This document shows, one piece after another, positions 1 to 9,393 of a stretch of 64,000 nt of DNA; the stretch's first letter is position 1; each line of letters begins with the position of its first letter. Source of the DNA: Sinorhizobium sp. B11 (GTDB taxonomy: Bacteria; Pseudomonadota; Alphaproteobacteria; Rhizobiales; Rhizobiaceae); NCBI GenBank assembly GCA_039725955.1, contig CP091034.1, positions 1,302,001 through 1,366,000 on the forward strand, given 5' to 3'. The notes beneath the pieces were generated by a model. That model was given only the letters and a program-made list of their open reading frames with translations. It was not told the origin of the DNA and ran no database searches. A program made the position numbers and the translations under genes.

Positions 1-683
1 AGCAGCGCCTCGCCGAGCTTCTTGCCCTCGGCAAAGGGGGCAGGCGCATCCCAGTCGAGCCCGGAAAGCGAAACGATCTTGCGCACCAGCGAGAAGCCGT
101 TGGAATGGACGCCCGATGAGGAGAGGCCAAGGATGACGTCGCCTTCGGCAATATCGCCCGACGGCAGCAGCTTGCCGCGTTCGGCGGCGCCAACGGCAAA
201 TCCGGCCAGGTCATAATCGCCGGAGGAATACATGCCCGGCATTTCGGCCGTTTCGCCGCCGATCAGCGCGCAGCCCGCCTCGCGGCAGCCGGCAGCAATG
301 CCGCCAACGATCGCCGCACCCTGGTCCGGGTCGAGCTTGCCGGTCGCGAAATAGTCGAGAAAGAAGAGGGGCTCGGCACCCTGGACGACGAGATCGTTAA
401 CGCACATGGCGACGAGGTCGATGCCGACGGTCTCGTGATAGTCCGCGTCGATCGCGATCTTCAGCTTGGTGCCGACGCCGTCATTGGCGGCAACCAGGAC
501 CGGATCGGTGAAACCTGCGGCCTTGAGGTCGAACAGGCCGCCGAAGCCGCCGATCTCGCCGTCGGCACCCGGACGGCGCGTGGAGCGCACGGCCGGCTTG
601 ATCTTCTCCACCATCAGGTTCCCGGCATCGATGTCGACGCCTGCATCGCTATAGGTCAGACCGTTTTTTCCAGACTGGCTCAT
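1..683 (-). CDS. purM: Phosphoribosylformylglycinamidine cyclo-ligase (AIR synthetase), 3' end outside window
   Basis: PurM closes the imidazole ring of aminoimidazole ribotide, using ATP, in cytosolic purine synthesis. Reading the minus strand from the ATG at 683 gives an open frame to the window edge (about 227 residues of a family that is usually near 355). It starts [19 protein letters not shown] and carries the family segments GVGTKLKIA, a metal- and ATP-binding [13 protein letters not shown] stretch, [10 protein letters not shown] and [15 protein letters not shown] ribosome site lies just upstream. The gene is divergent from the transporter gene at 928; the 244-bp gap between them must hold both promoters. 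purN usually follows purM in rhizobia but would lie outside. Identification is secure; the C-terminus cannot be judged. Confidence 0.95.
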   Translation of the reverse strand, partial: MSQSGKNGLTYSDAGVDIDAGNLMVEKIKPAVRSTRRPGADGEIGGFGGLFDLKAAGFTDPVLVAANDGVGTKLKIAIDADYHETVGIDLVAMCVNDLVVQGAEPLFFLDYFATGKLDPDQGAAIVGGIAAGCREAGCALIGGETAEMPGMYSSGDYDLAGFAVGAAERGKLLPSGDIAEGDVILGLSSSGVHSNGFSLVRKIVSLSGLDWDAPAPFAEGKKLGEAL

Positions 684-927
684 GGTGATCTCCGGAGGAT
701 TTAAAGCTGCGGACAGGGGACCGCGTCACATGCCGGTCGCAATTGCATGAGAGTGCGCTTTATGCAAGCGTTGCAAGGGAAAAGCCCCCATTTTCCAGCT
801 AATCCCTGTGCGCTTTCCGGATTTGGTGCAACAGGGTTGACCATCTTTGCGCCTCCATCCTATGTGCTCAAACGGCTGGGGCCGTTGGAAAGCGGTGCGG
901 GCGGGGCGTGCAATCAGCGGGGAAGCG

Positions 928-2052
928 ATGCCACAACAAGTCAGCGGAACGATACTGAAGCGCCAGATCATCTTCTGGGTGGCGGTTCTGCTCATCTTCA
1001 TCGCCTTCCTCTATATTTTCAGTTCGATCCTGTTGCCCTTCATTGCCGGCATGTCGATCGCCTATTTCCTCGATCCTGTCGCAGACAGGTTGGAACGGCT
1101 GGGCTTGAGCCGTCTGATGGCAACCATTGTCATTCTAGTGGCCTTCGTCATCGTCTTCGCGCTGGCACTGGTGATCCTGATCCCCGTCCTCATCAACCAG
1201 TTCAACGATTTTGCCCAGCGCGTGCCGGGCTATATCAGCCAGCTGCAGCAATTCATCGCCAACTATCAGGATTCCGTGCTGCCTGGCTGGATCAGAAGCC
1301 AGCTCGGGACCATCAAGGACAATCTATCCGGTATCCTTTCGGAAGGCATGGGCTTTCTGACGGGTCTCTTCGCGCAGATCTGGAATTCCGGCAAGGCGAT
1401 CGTCGATGTCATCTCGCTTCTCGTCGTCACGCCGGTCGTCGCCTTCTACATTCTGCTCGATTGGGATCGCATGGTCGCCAAGGTCGATCAGTGGGTGCCG
1501 CGCGACTATGTGAGCGACGTGCGCCAGATCGCCACGGAAGTGGATCAGGCGATTGCCGGCTTCATCCGCGGGCAGGGCTCGCTCTGCCTCATCCTGGGCA
1601 TCTACTACGCCCTGGGCCTCTCGATTGTCGGCCTGAACTTCGGCCTGCTCATCGGGCTTTTCGCCGGCATGATCAGCTTCATTCCCTATGTCGGCTCGCT
1701 GGTTGGCCTCGTCATTGCCATTGGCGTGGCGATCGTCCAGTTCTGGCCTGATTATATCTGGATTATCGCCGTTCTGGCGGTCTTCTTCTCCGGCCAGTTC
1801 CTGGAAGGCAATATCCTGCAGCCGAAGCTCGTCGGCTCCAGTGTCGGCCTGCATCCCGTCTGGCTGATGTTTGCGCTCTTTGCCTTCGGTGCACTGTTCG
1901 GTTTTGTCGGCCTGCTGGTCGCGGTGCCGGCCGCTGCCGCCGTCGGCGTCCTTGTCCGCTTTGCGCTTTCGCGCTACCTTCAAAGCGATCTCTACTATGG
2001 CGGGTCGCCGGGCGGCCGGGCCCGGAAGACGAAATCTGTTTCCGATGAATGA
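928..2052 (+). CDS. AI-2E/PerM family transporter (predicted permease)
   Basis: A 374-residue polytopic inner-membrane protein of the AI-2E exporter-like (PerM, TqsA, YdiK) family. Hydrophobic segments occur near residues 12-30, 32-50 and 65-85, followed by a soluble middle part and a C-terminal cluster of about four helices containing GLFAGMISFIPYVGS and the conserved EGNILQPKLVG signature. I chose the ATG at 928 because a GGGGAAGC ribosome site precedes it; an in-frame ATG at 847 would add 27 poorly hydrophobic residues. It overlaps hdaA by 8 bp, so the two are probably co-translated. The cargo is unknown: family members have been linked to autoinducer export, Na+/H+ exchange and other roles, and nothing here decides between them. 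Confidence 0.85.
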   Translation: MPQQVSGTILKRQIIFWVAVLLIFIAFLYIFSSILLPFIAGMSIAYFLDPVADRLERLGLSRLMATIVILVAFVIVFALALVILIPVLINQFNDFAQRVPGYISQLQQFIANYQDSVLPGWIRSQLGTIKDNLSGILSEGMGFLTGLFAQIWNSGKAIVDVISLLVVTPVVAFYILLDWDRMVAKVDQWVPRDYVSDVRQIATEVDQAIAGFIRGQGSLCLILGIYYALGLSIVGLNFGLLIGLFAGMISFIPYVGSLVGLVIAIGVAIVQFWPDYIWIIAVLAVFFSGQFLEGNILQPKLVGSSVGLHPVWLMFALFAFGALFGFVGLLVAVPAAAAVGVLVRFALSRYLQSDLYYGGSPGGRARKTKSVSDE

Positions 2053-2758
2053 CGTGAAGAACGCTGATCCGAAGCGCAAGGCCGGAGAGCAGCTTCCCTT
2101 GGCCTTTTCGCACGACGCCGCCGCCGGGCGCGACGACCTCCTTGTCTCGGAGCGTCTCGCGGCGGCCGTTTCGATCGTCGATGCCTGGCCGAACTGGCCG
2201 TCACCGGTCGTCATCCTTGCCGGTCCCGTCGGTTCCGGCAAATCGCATCTCGCCGGCATCTGGAAGGAGCTGAGCGGAGCGAAGATCATCCACCCCAACG
2301 CTGATTCCGATGCCGCGATCACGGCCGCCAATGGCCCCGTGCTTTTTGAGGATGCCGACCGCGCGGGCTTTGATGACGTCAAGCTCTTTCACGTCATCAA
2401 CAGCGTGCGGGAAAACGGCACCAGCCTTTTGATGACCAGCCGCCTCTGGCCCATGTCCTGGCCGGTCACGCTGCCTGATCTGCGTTCCCGCCTGAAGGCC
2501 GCGACGGTCGTGGAGATCGGCGAGCCGGATGAGGAACTTCTGTCGCAGGTCATCGTCAAGCTCTTCGCCGACCGGCAGCTTTATATAGATGACAAACTCG
2601 TCCTTTATATCGTCAATCGCATGGAGCGGTCGCTCAACGCCGCCCAGACGATTGTCGAAAGGCTCGATCGGCTGGCGCTTTCCAGAGGCACGGGCATTAC
2701 CCGTTCGCTTGCCGCTGAAGTATTGAATGAATTGGGCAATTCCGGCTCGGGCGATTGA
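2045..2758 (+). CDS. hdaA: Hda-type DnaA regulatory ATPase
   Basis: A 237-residue DnaA-like AAA+ protein without the DnaA DNA-binding domain, as expected for HdaA, which with the DNA-loaded sliding clamp stimulates DnaA-ATP hydrolysis and prevents re-initiation. Residues 16-21 (QLPLAF) match the clamp-binding motif. Walker A (GPVGSGKSHL) follows near residue 60, and LFEDADR is the Walker B region. The C-terminal RSRLKAATVVEI and the IVERLDRLAL helix fit the AAA+ lid. The ATG overlaps the end of the upstream transporter gene by 8 bp; a longer in-frame reading from 1871 only covers that upstream gene in another frame. The order transporter, hdaA, ppk, ppx is familiar in rhizobia. Confidence 0.88.
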   Translation: MNDVKNADPKRKAGEQLPLAFSHDAAAGRDDLLVSERLAAAVSIVDAWPNWPSPVVILAGPVGSGKSHLAGIWKELSGAKIIHPNADSDAAITAANGPVLFEDADRAGFDDVKLFHVINSVRENGTSLLMTSRLWPMSWPVTLPDLRSRLKAATVVEIGEPDEELLSQVIVKLFADRQLYIDDKLVLYIVNRMERSLNAAQTIVERLDRLALSRGTGITRSLAAEVLNELGNSGSGD

Positions 2759-2791
2759 CTGTCACAGTTCCGTCGTGAAACTGATATATTC
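2759..2791 (+). promoter_or_regulatory. Pho-box-like array upstream of ppk
   Basis: Three 7-mers recur with an exact 11-bp period: CTGTCAC at 2759, CCGTCGT at 2770 and CTGATAT at 2781. The consensus PhoB repeat is CTGTCAT followed by four A/T-rich bases, also with an 11-bp period; the matches are 6, 5 and 5 of 7. The array begins directly at the end of hdaA and lies 33-65 bp upstream of the ppk ATG. ppk is a recognised Pho-regulon gene in several proteobacteria, which supports the reading, but the site was identified by eye. Confidence 0.55.
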
Positions 2792-2823
2792 GCCGAAGCG
2801 GATAAGAGCAGGGTGAGTGGACC

Positions 2824-5028
2824 ATGGATAGTGCATATCAGGAACATCAGGAATCCACCCCGAACAACAGCACTGACCTGCCGGCGTTGGAGCAGCTGCT
2901 GTCGAGCCCCGAGCGCTTCATCAACCGCGAATTCTCCTGGCTGCAGTTCAATCGCCGTGTCCTCGAGGAGACGCTGAACACCGAGCATCCGTTGCTGGAA
3001 CGCGTGCGCTTCCTGTCGATTTCGGCCGCCAACCTCGACGAATTCTTCATGGTGCGCGTCGCCGGCCTCGAAGGCCAGGTACGGCAGAGCATCGTCGTCA
3101 AGAGCCCCGATGGCCGCACACCCGCCGAACAGCTCGATTCGATCCTGAGCGAGATCGATCATCTGCAGATGGAGCAGCAGGCCTCGCTCGCCGTCCTGCA
3201 GCAGTACCTCGCCAAGGAAGACATCCTGATCGTGCGTCCGGGTGCGCTGAGCGACGCCGATCGGCAGTGGCTGGCAAACGAGTTCGAGCAGGCGATCTTC
3301 CCGGTTCTGACGCCGCTGTCGATCGATCCGGCGCATCCTTTCCCGTTCATTCCGAACCTCGGGTTCTCGATCGGCCTGCAGCTCGTCAGCCGCAGCGGCC
3401 GCGAGCCGATGACGGCGTTGCTGCGCCTCCCGCCGGCTCTCGACCGTTTCGTCCGCCTGCCCGACGATCGCAACACGATCCGCTACATCACCCTGGAAGA
3501 CGTCGCCAACATCTTCATTCACCGGCTTTATCCGGGTTATGAGGTGCAGGGCTCGGGTACATTCCGCGTCATCCGAGACAGTGATATCGAAGTCGAGGAA
3601 GAAGCTGAAGATCTCGTGCGCTTCTTCGAAACCGCGCTGAAGCGCCGCCGCCGCGGCAAGGTCATCCGCATCGAAACGGATTCCGAGATGCCGGCCTCGC
3701 TGCGCCAGTTCGTCGTCCAGGCACTCAGTATTCCCGAGAATCGCGTTGCCGTTCTGCCGGGCCTGCTGGCGCTCAACACGCTCTCCGAAATCACCAAGGC
3801 GCCGCGCGACGACCTGCGCTTTCCGCCCTACAATGCGCGATTTCCCGAACGTGTCCGTGAACACGCCGGTGATTGCTTCGCCGCCATCAGAGAAAAGGAC
3901 ATGGTGGTTCACCACCCATATGAATCTTTCGACGTGGTGGTCCAATTCCTTATCCAGGCTGCGCATGATCCTGACGTTCTGGCGATAAAGCAGACGCTCT
4001 ACCGTACATCCAATGACAGCCCGATCGTTCGCGCCCTGGTCGACGCCGCCGAAGCCGGCAAGTCGGTGACGGCACTGGTCGAACTCAAGGCTCGCTTTGA
4101 CGAAGAGGCGAATATCCGCTGGGCACGCGACCTGGAGCGCGCCGGCGTGCAGGTCGTCTTCGGTTTCATCGAACTCAAGACCCACGCCAAGATGTCGCTC
4201 GTCGTTCGCCGCGAGGAAGGCAAGCTGCGCACCTACTGCCATCTCGGCACCGGCAACTACCATCCGATCACGGCGAAGATCTACACCGACCTCTCCTTCT
4301 TCACCTGCAACCCCGTCATCGCCCACGACATGGCGAATATTTTCAACTTCATCACCGGATACGGTGAGCCGGAAGAGGGGATGCAGCTCGCCGTTTCGCC
4401 TTATACGCTGCGCCCGCGCATCATTCGCCACATCAACGAAGAGATCGAGCATGCCCGCGCAGGCCGCCCGGCAGCGATCTGGATGAAGATGAATTCGCTG
4501 GTCGACCCCGATATCATCGACGCGCTCTATACGGCGAGCCGCGCCGGCGTCGAGATCGATCTCGTCGTGCGCGGCATCTGCTGCCTGCGTCCGCAGGTGC
4601 CAGGCCTTTCCGACAATATCCGGGTCAAATCGATCGTCGGACGTTTCCTGGAACACAGCCGCATCTTCTGCTTCGGCAATGGTTACGGCCTGCCATCCGA
4701 CAAGGCGCTCGTCTATATCGGCTCCGCCGACATGATGCCGAGAAACCTCGATCGCCGCGTCGAAACGATGGTTCCGCTGACAAATCCGACCGTTCACGAG
4801 CAGGTTTTGTCACAGATTATGCTCGGCAACGTGATTGACAATCAACAAAGCTACGAGATATTGCCCGACGGTACGTCACGGCGCATGGAAGTGCGCAAGG
4901 GCGAGGAACCGTTCAATGCGCAGCAGTATTTCATGACCAATCCCAGCCTGTCGGGCCGCGGTGAAGCTCTGAAATCGAGTGCGCCGAAGCTGATCGCCGG
5001 TCTGCTTGCCGGCCGGAACAACAAGTAA
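2824..5028 (+). CDS. ppk: Polyphosphate kinase 1
   Basis: PPK1 reversibly transfers the gamma-phosphate of ATP to a growing polyphosphate chain. The 734 residues contain the N-terminal helical domain ([16 protein letters not shown]), the head domain and two phospholipase-D-like catalytic domains. His454 in [14 protein letters not shown] is the expected autophosphorylated residue; the second domain has [26 protein letters not shown] and [11 protein letters not shown]... segments are typical of the family. Full length compares well with the usual 690-740. A GGGTGAGTGG stretch precedes the ATG. ppx follows immediately and the two probably form an operon, with transcription likely raised by PhoB through the repeats at 2759-2791. 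Confidence 0.97.
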   Translation: MDSAYQEHQESTPNNSTDLPALEQLLSSPERFINREFSWLQFNRRVLEETLNTEHPLLERVRFLSISAANLDEFFMVRVAGLEGQVRQSIVVKSPDGRTPAEQLDSILSEIDHLQMEQQASLAVLQQYLAKEDILIVRPGALSDADRQWLANEFEQAIFPVLTPLSIDPAHPFPFIPNLGFSIGLQLVSRSGREPMTALLRLPPALDRFVRLPDDRNTIRYITLEDVANIFIHRLYPGYEVQGSGTFRVIRDSDIEVEEEAEDLVRFFETALKRRRRGKVIRIETDSEMPASLRQFVVQALSIPENRVAVLPGLLALNTLSEITKAPRDDLRFPPYNARFPERVREHAGDCFAAIREKDMVVHHPYESFDVVVQFLIQAAHDPDVLAIKQTLYRTSNDSPIVRALVDAAEAGKSVTALVELKARFDEEANIRWARDLERAGVQVVFGFIELKTHAKMSLVVRREEGKLRTYCHLGTGNYHPITAKIYTDLSFFTCNPVIAHDMANIFNFITGYGEPEEGMQLAVSPYTLRPRIIRHINEEIEHARAGRPAAIWMKMNSLVDPDIIDALYTASRAGVEIDLVVRGICCLRPQVPGLSDNIRVKSIVGRFLEHSRIFCFGNGYGLPSDKALVYIGSADMMPRNLDRRVETMVPLTNPTVHEQVLSQIMLGNVIDNQQSYEILPDGTSRRMEVRKGEEPFNAQQYFMTNPSLSGRGEALKSSAPKLIAGLLAGRNNK

Positions 5029-5038
5029 ACTGGACCTA

Positions 5039-6559
5039 ATGGTTGAATCTGAAGCCCAGGGGCGACTTCCGGGTATCGCCCCGGTCTCCGTTGTCGATAT
5101 CGGATCGAATTCTATCCGTCTGGTCGTCTACGAAGGCTTGTCGCGTTCGCCCACCATCCTGTTCAACGAAAAGGTTCTCTGTGGCCTCGGCAAGGGCATA
5201 GCCCTGACCGGCAAGATGGACGAGGAAAGCGTCGCACGCGCGCTTCAGGCTCTTCATCGTTTCAAGGCTCTCTCCGATCAGGCACGCGCGGCCACCATGT
5301 ATGTGCTGGCCACGGCCGCTGCGCGCGAGGCAAGCAACGGCCCCGATTTCATCCATCAGGCCGAGACGATCCTGCAGCGGCACGTCCGTATATTGTCGGG
5401 TGAGGAGGAGGCACGCTTTGCCTCGCTCGGCATCATCAGCGGCTTCTACAATCCCGATGGCATCGCAGGCGACCTCGGCGGCGGTTCTCTGGAACTGATC
5501 GATATCAGGGGCAAGGATGTCAGCGGCGGCATTACCCTGCCGCTCGGCGGTCTGCGCCTCTCCGAATATGCCGGCGGGTCGCTCGCCAAGGCGCGAGCCT
5601 TTGCCCGCAAGCAGGTCAAGACCGCCAAGCTTCTCTCCAAGGGGGAAGGGCGCACCTTCTATGCCGTTGGCGGCACCTGGCGAAACATTGCCAAGCTGCA
5701 CATGGAGATTACTCGTTATCCGCTGCACATGATGCAGGGCTACGAGGTGTCTCTCGAAGGCATGACACAGTTCCTGGATCAGGTCGTCACCGCCAAGGAT
5801 TCCAAGGAACCGGCTCTGCAGGCGGTTTCCAAGCACCGCCGTTCACTGCTTCCCTTCGGCGCCATCGCCATGAAGGAAGTGCTGAACGCCATGAAGCCTT
5901 CGGTGATCTCCTTCTCCGCGCAGGGCGTGCGTGAAGGTTATCTCTTTTCGCTGCTGTCCGAATCCGAACGCCGCGCCGATCCGCTGCTGGCTGCCGCCGG
6001 CGAGCTTGCGATCCTGCGTGCCCGTTCGCCAGAACATGCCCGCGAGCTGGCCGATTGGACCGGCCGCATGATGCCGTATTTCGGCGTTCAGGAAACCGAC
6101 GAGGAAAGCCGGTATCGTCAGGCCGCCTGCCTGCTGGCCGATATCAGCTGGCGCGCGCATCCTGATTATCGCGGCGCGCAGGCGCTGAACGTGATTGCTC
6201 ACTCCTCATTCGTCGGTATCAGCCATCCCGGCCGCGCCTTCATCGCGCTGACCAACTACTACCGCTTCGAAGGTCTGCATGACGACGGCTCCACGGCACC
6301 TCTTGCGACGATCGCCGGTCCTGCCTTCATCGACCGCGCAAAGCTGCTCGGCGGCATGTTGCGCGTCGTCTATCTCTTCTCGGCTTCCATGCCGGGCATT
6401 GTGCGCAATCTGAGATTCCGAAAAGCTTCCACCCCCGATCTCGATCTGGAATTCGTGGTTCCGCACGAATACCGCGATTTCGCCGGAGAACGACTGGACG
6501 GCCGCCTGCAGCAATTGTCGCGGCTGACGAACAAGCGGCTGGCCTTCCGCTTCGAGTAG
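5039..6559 (+). CDS. ppx: Exopolyphosphatase / guanosine pentaphosphatase family
   Basis: Ppx/GppA enzymes remove terminal phosphates from polyphosphate or convert pppGpp to ppGpp. The 506-residue protein has the ASKHA-fold phosphate loops: DIGSNSIRLVVYEG near residue 20, the catalytic-glutamate region LSGEEEARFA, and GDLGGGSLEL. A C-terminal helical extension with HD-like character follows (LLADISWRAHPDYRG, AHSSFVGISHPGR). The start at 5039 (MVESEAQG) lies 10 bp after the ppk stop; an in-frame ATG-type start at 5006 would overlap ppk by 23 bp and is possible. Co-transcription with ppk pairs polymer synthesis with breakdown. Whether the main substrate is polyphosphate or pppGpp is not visible here. 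Confidence 0.93.
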   Translation: MVESEAQGRLPGIAPVSVVDIGSNSIRLVVYEGLSRSPTILFNEKVLCGLGKGIALTGKMDEESVARALQALHRFKALSDQARAATMYVLATAAAREASNGPDFIHQAETILQRHVRILSGEEEARFASLGIISGFYNPDGIAGDLGGGSLELIDIRGKDVSGGITLPLGGLRLSEYAGGSLAKARAFARKQVKTAKLLSKGEGRTFYAVGGTWRNIAKLHMEITRYPLHMMQGYEVSLEGMTQFLDQVVTAKDSKEPALQAVSKHRRSLLPFGAIAMKEVLNAMKPSVISFSAQGVREGYLFSLLSESERRADPLLAAAGELAILRARSPEHARELADWTGRMMPYFGVQETDEESRYRQAACLLADISWRAHPDYRGAQALNVIAHSSFVGISHPGRAFIALTNYYRFEGLHDDGSTAPLATIAGPAFIDRAKLLGGMLRVVYLFSASMPGIVRNLRFRKASTPDLDLEFVVPHEYRDFAGERLDGRLQQLSRLTNKRLAFRFE

Positions 6560-6587
6560 ACAGGCCGGGCAGGCTGCCTGACCGTTC

Positions 6588-6629
6588 AGCCCCAGCCCCA
6601 GCCCCAGCCCCAACCCCAGCGCCAGCGCC
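6588..6629. repeat. Hexanucleotide tandem repeat (CAGCCC)n
   Basis: Seven consecutive 6-bp units start at 6588: four perfect CAGCCC, one CAACCC and two CAGCGC. The run lies 29 bp after the ppx stop and just before the terminator of the convergent phytase-like gene. Read on the minus strand it gives a G-rich (GGGCTG)n tract. It is non-coding on present evidence. Confidence 0.9.
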
Positions 6630-6640
6630 AATGGCCAAGC

Positions 6641-6667
6641 AAAAGGGCGGCACTTTCGCGCCGCCCT
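6641..6667 (-). terminator. Rho-independent terminator of the phytase-like gene
   Basis: The 8-bp stem AGGGCGGC (6644-6651) pairs with GCCGCCCT (6660-6667) across an 8-nt loop. On the minus strand it is followed by TTTT. It lies 25 bp past the stop of the gene at 6692-8047 and may also stop ppx transcription from the other side. Confidence 0.75.
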
Positions 6668-6691
6668 CTCAATCTCGTACTAAATTGCGGA

Positions 6692-8047
6692 TTACTTCGC
6701 GTTCAGGAATTCGCCGACTTCGAGAATGCTGAACTCGTTATTGTCAGCCTTGTCGACAGCGCGGCCGGCCGAGAAGGGCAGGTTGTTGTCGTTGCCGATG
6801 ATGATGTGCGTCGCGTCGACGCGGTCGACGTTTTCGATCGTCACGAAGGGCATGTTGTAGACGCCGGGGATATCGCCGGCCTTCTTCTTGTTGTCAGGAT
6901 CCTGGATGTTCAGGAGATCGATATAGCCGATCTTGCGGACAGACTTGCCGACGTTGGCGTCGTTGAACTCGATCTTGTAGACGCGCTTCAGCTCGGCCGG
7001 AGCTTCGAAGCAATCCGGCTTCGGCTGCTTGGGATCGGCGCAAGCCTTGTCCTTCGTGCCGGCGCCATTGTCGCGCTCGATGACGAGAGCGGTGGTCTCA
7101 TCGAGCATGTTGAAGTCGCCGATCGAAGCACCCTTGTCTTCGAACGGGTAGAGCCAGCTGCGGCCGGTCCACTTCTTGGAAGCGACGTCGAACTCGATGA
7201 CGCGGATGGCGGTGTGGCCGTCAGCGGTTTCCATCTGGCCGTCTACATAGATGGCGCCTTCCAGCAGGCCGTACAGCTTGGAGCCGTCCTTCGACATGGC
7301 GAGGCCCTCGAAACCGCCGGAGCGCTTCAGGTTGAAGGCCGGCATCTTGGCGGCCGGGTTGGCCGGCAGCTGGATCAGCGGGTTGTCGGGGGACAGGACC
7401 GGCTTGCCATCGAGCGTCGTCGGGATGACGTCTGTCAGACGGCCTTCGGTGTCGAATTTCAGGAGGTAGGGGCCGAATTCGTCGCCGAGCCAGAAGCCGT
7501 CGGCAACCGGCTGTACGGATTCGATGTCGAAATCGGCACCGGTCAGGTAACGCGTGTCCGAGGCTTCCGTAACGATCGGGAACGGAGCGATCTTGTTCGG
7601 GTCGGACAGGAAGAGGTTCTTGACGACGTCAACCTTGTTGGCGTTCCAGTCGAACTTCAGCTGATGCAGGAACAGCATGGAGTCGGACGAGGTGAACTTC
7701 GAGCCGAAGCCGTTGTCGGAGAGCGTCCAGAAGGTGCCGTCGGCCATGGTCTTGATGCCGGAAAAACCCTGGATCGGCTGGCCGTCGAGCGGGAGCTTGA
7801 CGTCGGTGACGCGGGCGCCGTCCTTGCCGTCGATGGTGCCGAGTTTCTCGGTGCGCTTGCGGTCAGGGGTCGTGAACTTGCCCGAGGTCTTGAGAAAAGC
7901 CGGCGCATCGGCCGGAGCCGGAACGACCGTGTTGGCAGGCAGGATCGCCTGGCTGGTCAGCTTTGCCGGGAAGAGTTGCTGGTCGGCGGAGGCGGAGCCT
8001 GCGACGAGCATGAAAAGTGATACGGAAGCGAAAAGAGCGTTCTTCAT
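6692..8047 (-). CDS. Secreted phytase-esterase-like protein (PF13449 type)
   Basis: A 451-residue protein with a Sec signal peptide (MKNALFASVSLFMLVAGSASA, cleavage predicted after residue 20 or so). The mature part resembles the 'esterase-like activity of phytase' family: a beta-propeller-like fold with GFSGIKTMADGTFWTLSDNG near the start, GFWLGDEFGPYLLKFD in the middle and GGFEGLAMSKDGSKLYGLLE later. The predicted location is periplasmic or extracellular and the role phosphate-ester or related hydrolysis, but no member-specific catalytic residue can be named. A longer in-frame start at 8101 lacks a signal-like N-terminus. It is a single-gene unit with its own terminator. Pho-box-like repeats upstream and ppk-ppx next door support a role in phosphate scavenging. 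Confidence 0.8.
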   Translation of the reverse strand: MKNALFASVSLFMLVAGSASADQQLFPAKLTSQAILPANTVVPAPADAPAFLKTSGKFTTPDRKRTEKLGTIDGKDGARVTDVKLPLDGQPIQGFSGIKTMADGTFWTLSDNGFGSKFTSSDSMLFLHQLKFDWNANKVDVVKNLFLSDPNKIAPFPIVTEASDTRYLTGADFDIESVQPVADGFWLGDEFGPYLLKFDTEGRLTDVIPTTLDGKPVLSPDNPLIQLPANPAAKMPAFNLKRSGGFEGLAMSKDGSKLYGLLEGAIYVDGQMETADGHTAIRVIEFDVASKKWTGRSWLYPFEDKGASIGDFNMLDETTALVIERDNGAGTKDKACADPKQPKPDCFEAPAELKRVYKIEFNDANVGKSVRKIGYIDLLNIQDPDNKKKAGDIPGVYNMPFVTIENVDRVDATHIIIGNDNNLPFSAGRAVDKADNNEFSILEVGEFLNAK

Positions 8048-8100
8048 GATGTCCCCATAGAACGGAGTGCAAAAGCGCCATCCGCTTAGCAGGGCATTCA

Positions 8101-8141
8101 TGTCGGCACATTGACGGTTGGGTGAAGCTTTGGTGACGTGT
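8101..8141 (-). promoter_or_regulatory. 11-bp periodic Pho-box-like repeats before the phytase-like gene
   Basis: On the plus strand the 5-mers TGTCG (8101), TGACG (8112), TGAAG (8123) and TGACG (8134) repeat at exactly 11 bp; on the coding minus strand these read CGTCA/CTTCA/CGTCA/CGACA. This matches the spacing and the TCA core of PhoB direct repeats. The array is about 55-90 bp upstream of the start at 8047, a normal activator position. Found by eye. Confidence 0.5.
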
Positions 8142-8156
8142 GCGGAAAGCTACGGC

Positions 8157-9218
8157 TCAACCGCGCCGCAGGGTCGCAGGCTGATTGAGGACGGTCACGG
8201 CGCGCGAGGAAAGGGCGATGACATCCAGCCCCTGGCCACGGCCGCGCACAGCGTGATTGCCGAGGTTCTCGCCGATAATCTCCTCGGGCAACGTCATGCG
8301 CTTGGCGAGCTCGGCGGAGATCAGCACCGGCCGGTTCAATGTTCGGCAGAGCGATTCCAGCCGCGAAGTGGTATTCACCGTATCACCGAAGAAGCTGATC
8401 TTATGATGGTCGACGCCGACCTCAGCCGTAATGACGCTGCCGCCGTGAAGGGCGGCCCTGAGCTTCGGCACATGGCCGTAGCTCTTCTTCCAGCTTGCGG
8501 CATTGGCTTCGATATCGGCAAGGATATCGAAAAGGCAGCGCACGCAACGCGCATCCTTGACGCCGCGCGCCAGTGGCCAGGTGATGATAGCCGCATCGCC
8601 AACATAGTCGTTGATCAGGCCCTTGTTGCGCCGCACAGGCTCGGCGAAGGCGGCAAATAGCGAGCTCAGAAGCTGTTGCGCGCGCAGGTCCCCGTGCTTT
8701 TCGGCAAAGGCCGTGGATTCGGCGAGATCGATGAACAGGAAGACCCGCTCTTCCTTCATCGGTCTGCGATAGCGGCTGATCAGCATGCTGATGAAGACCT
8801 CGCGCCCGAGCAGTTCCCGCACCCGGAGCAGGAAGATCAATGTTGCGCAGACGGCAAGCGCGTAGATAAAGATGTCGAACGGCATGATCAGCACGTCGAT
8901 CATCTTCGGCGGATTCAGAACGCCAAGCAGAGTAAGGAGAAAACCGGCAGCGGCAAAGCCGATGCTCATCAGGATTTCATAGATGACGAGCTCGGAGATG
9001 ATGAAGAGCAGGGTCGGCAGTCTTTGTATGCGCCGATAAAGGCCGCGCAACAGCGCCTTGCGTTCGAAGGCGAGGATCGGCATGCCGATGAAAAGCGCGA
9101 AGATCGCTCCGATGATGGGCGTCTGACCGGCAAAGAAGTACAGATCGTAGACCACGCCGCTGAGTCCAAGGACGAGCGCAATCAGGATCCAGTTCTGCGT
9201 CGGGGATATCTCTCTCAT
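8157..9218 (-). CDS. Membrane-anchored class III adenylate/guanylate cyclase
   Basis: A 353-residue protein with four hydrophobic segments in the first 140 residues and a C-terminal class III cyclase domain. FIDLAESTAFAEK supplies the first metal aspartate, INDYVGDAAIITW the second, and FFGDTVNTTSRLES carries the conserved Asn and Arg that stabilise the transition state. It should make cAMP (or cGMP) at the inner face of the membrane; substrate choice cannot be read safely. The start at 9218 has AAAGGG seven bases upstream; the in-frame start at 9239 is seven codons longer. Rhizobia carry many such cyclases with undefined signals. It is a single gene between the phytase-like gene and rnd, both on the same strand. 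Confidence 0.85.
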   Translation of the reverse strand: MREISPTQNWILIALVLGLSGVVYDLYFFAGQTPIIGAIFALFIGMPILAFERKALLRGLYRRIQRLPTLLFIISELVIYEILMSIGFAAAGFLLTLLGVLNPPKMIDVLIMPFDIFIYALAVCATLIFLLRVRELLGREVFISMLISRYRRPMKEERVFLFIDLAESTAFAEKHGDLRAQQLLSSLFAAFAEPVRRNKGLINDYVGDAAIITWPLARGVKDARCVRCLFDILADIEANAASWKKSYGHVPKLRAALHGGSVITAEVGVDHHKISFFGDTVNTTSRLESLCRTLNRPVLISAELAKRMTLPEEIIGENLGNHAVRGRGQGLDVIALSSRAVTVLNQPATLRRG

Positions 9219-9393
9219 GCCGCCCTTTCGCCGAAGCACTTCATTCGGCTATTGTTTCCGGCGCAGTGCTATGGTCAAGATATTTCGAATTTAAGGCAGC
9301 GCGCACAAAGGTACGAAGCGATTTTTGCGCTGACGACACGCGTCAAGCAACGAGTTGAAACGCGACAGCCGAACCGAAGGCTCGCGCCGCGAT

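Noticed and set aside
2605..4797. 730-residue open frame on the minus strand over ppk
   Set aside because: It lies wholly opposite hdaA/ppk, whose motifs are clear, and its composition is the usual antisense pattern of GC-rich DNA.
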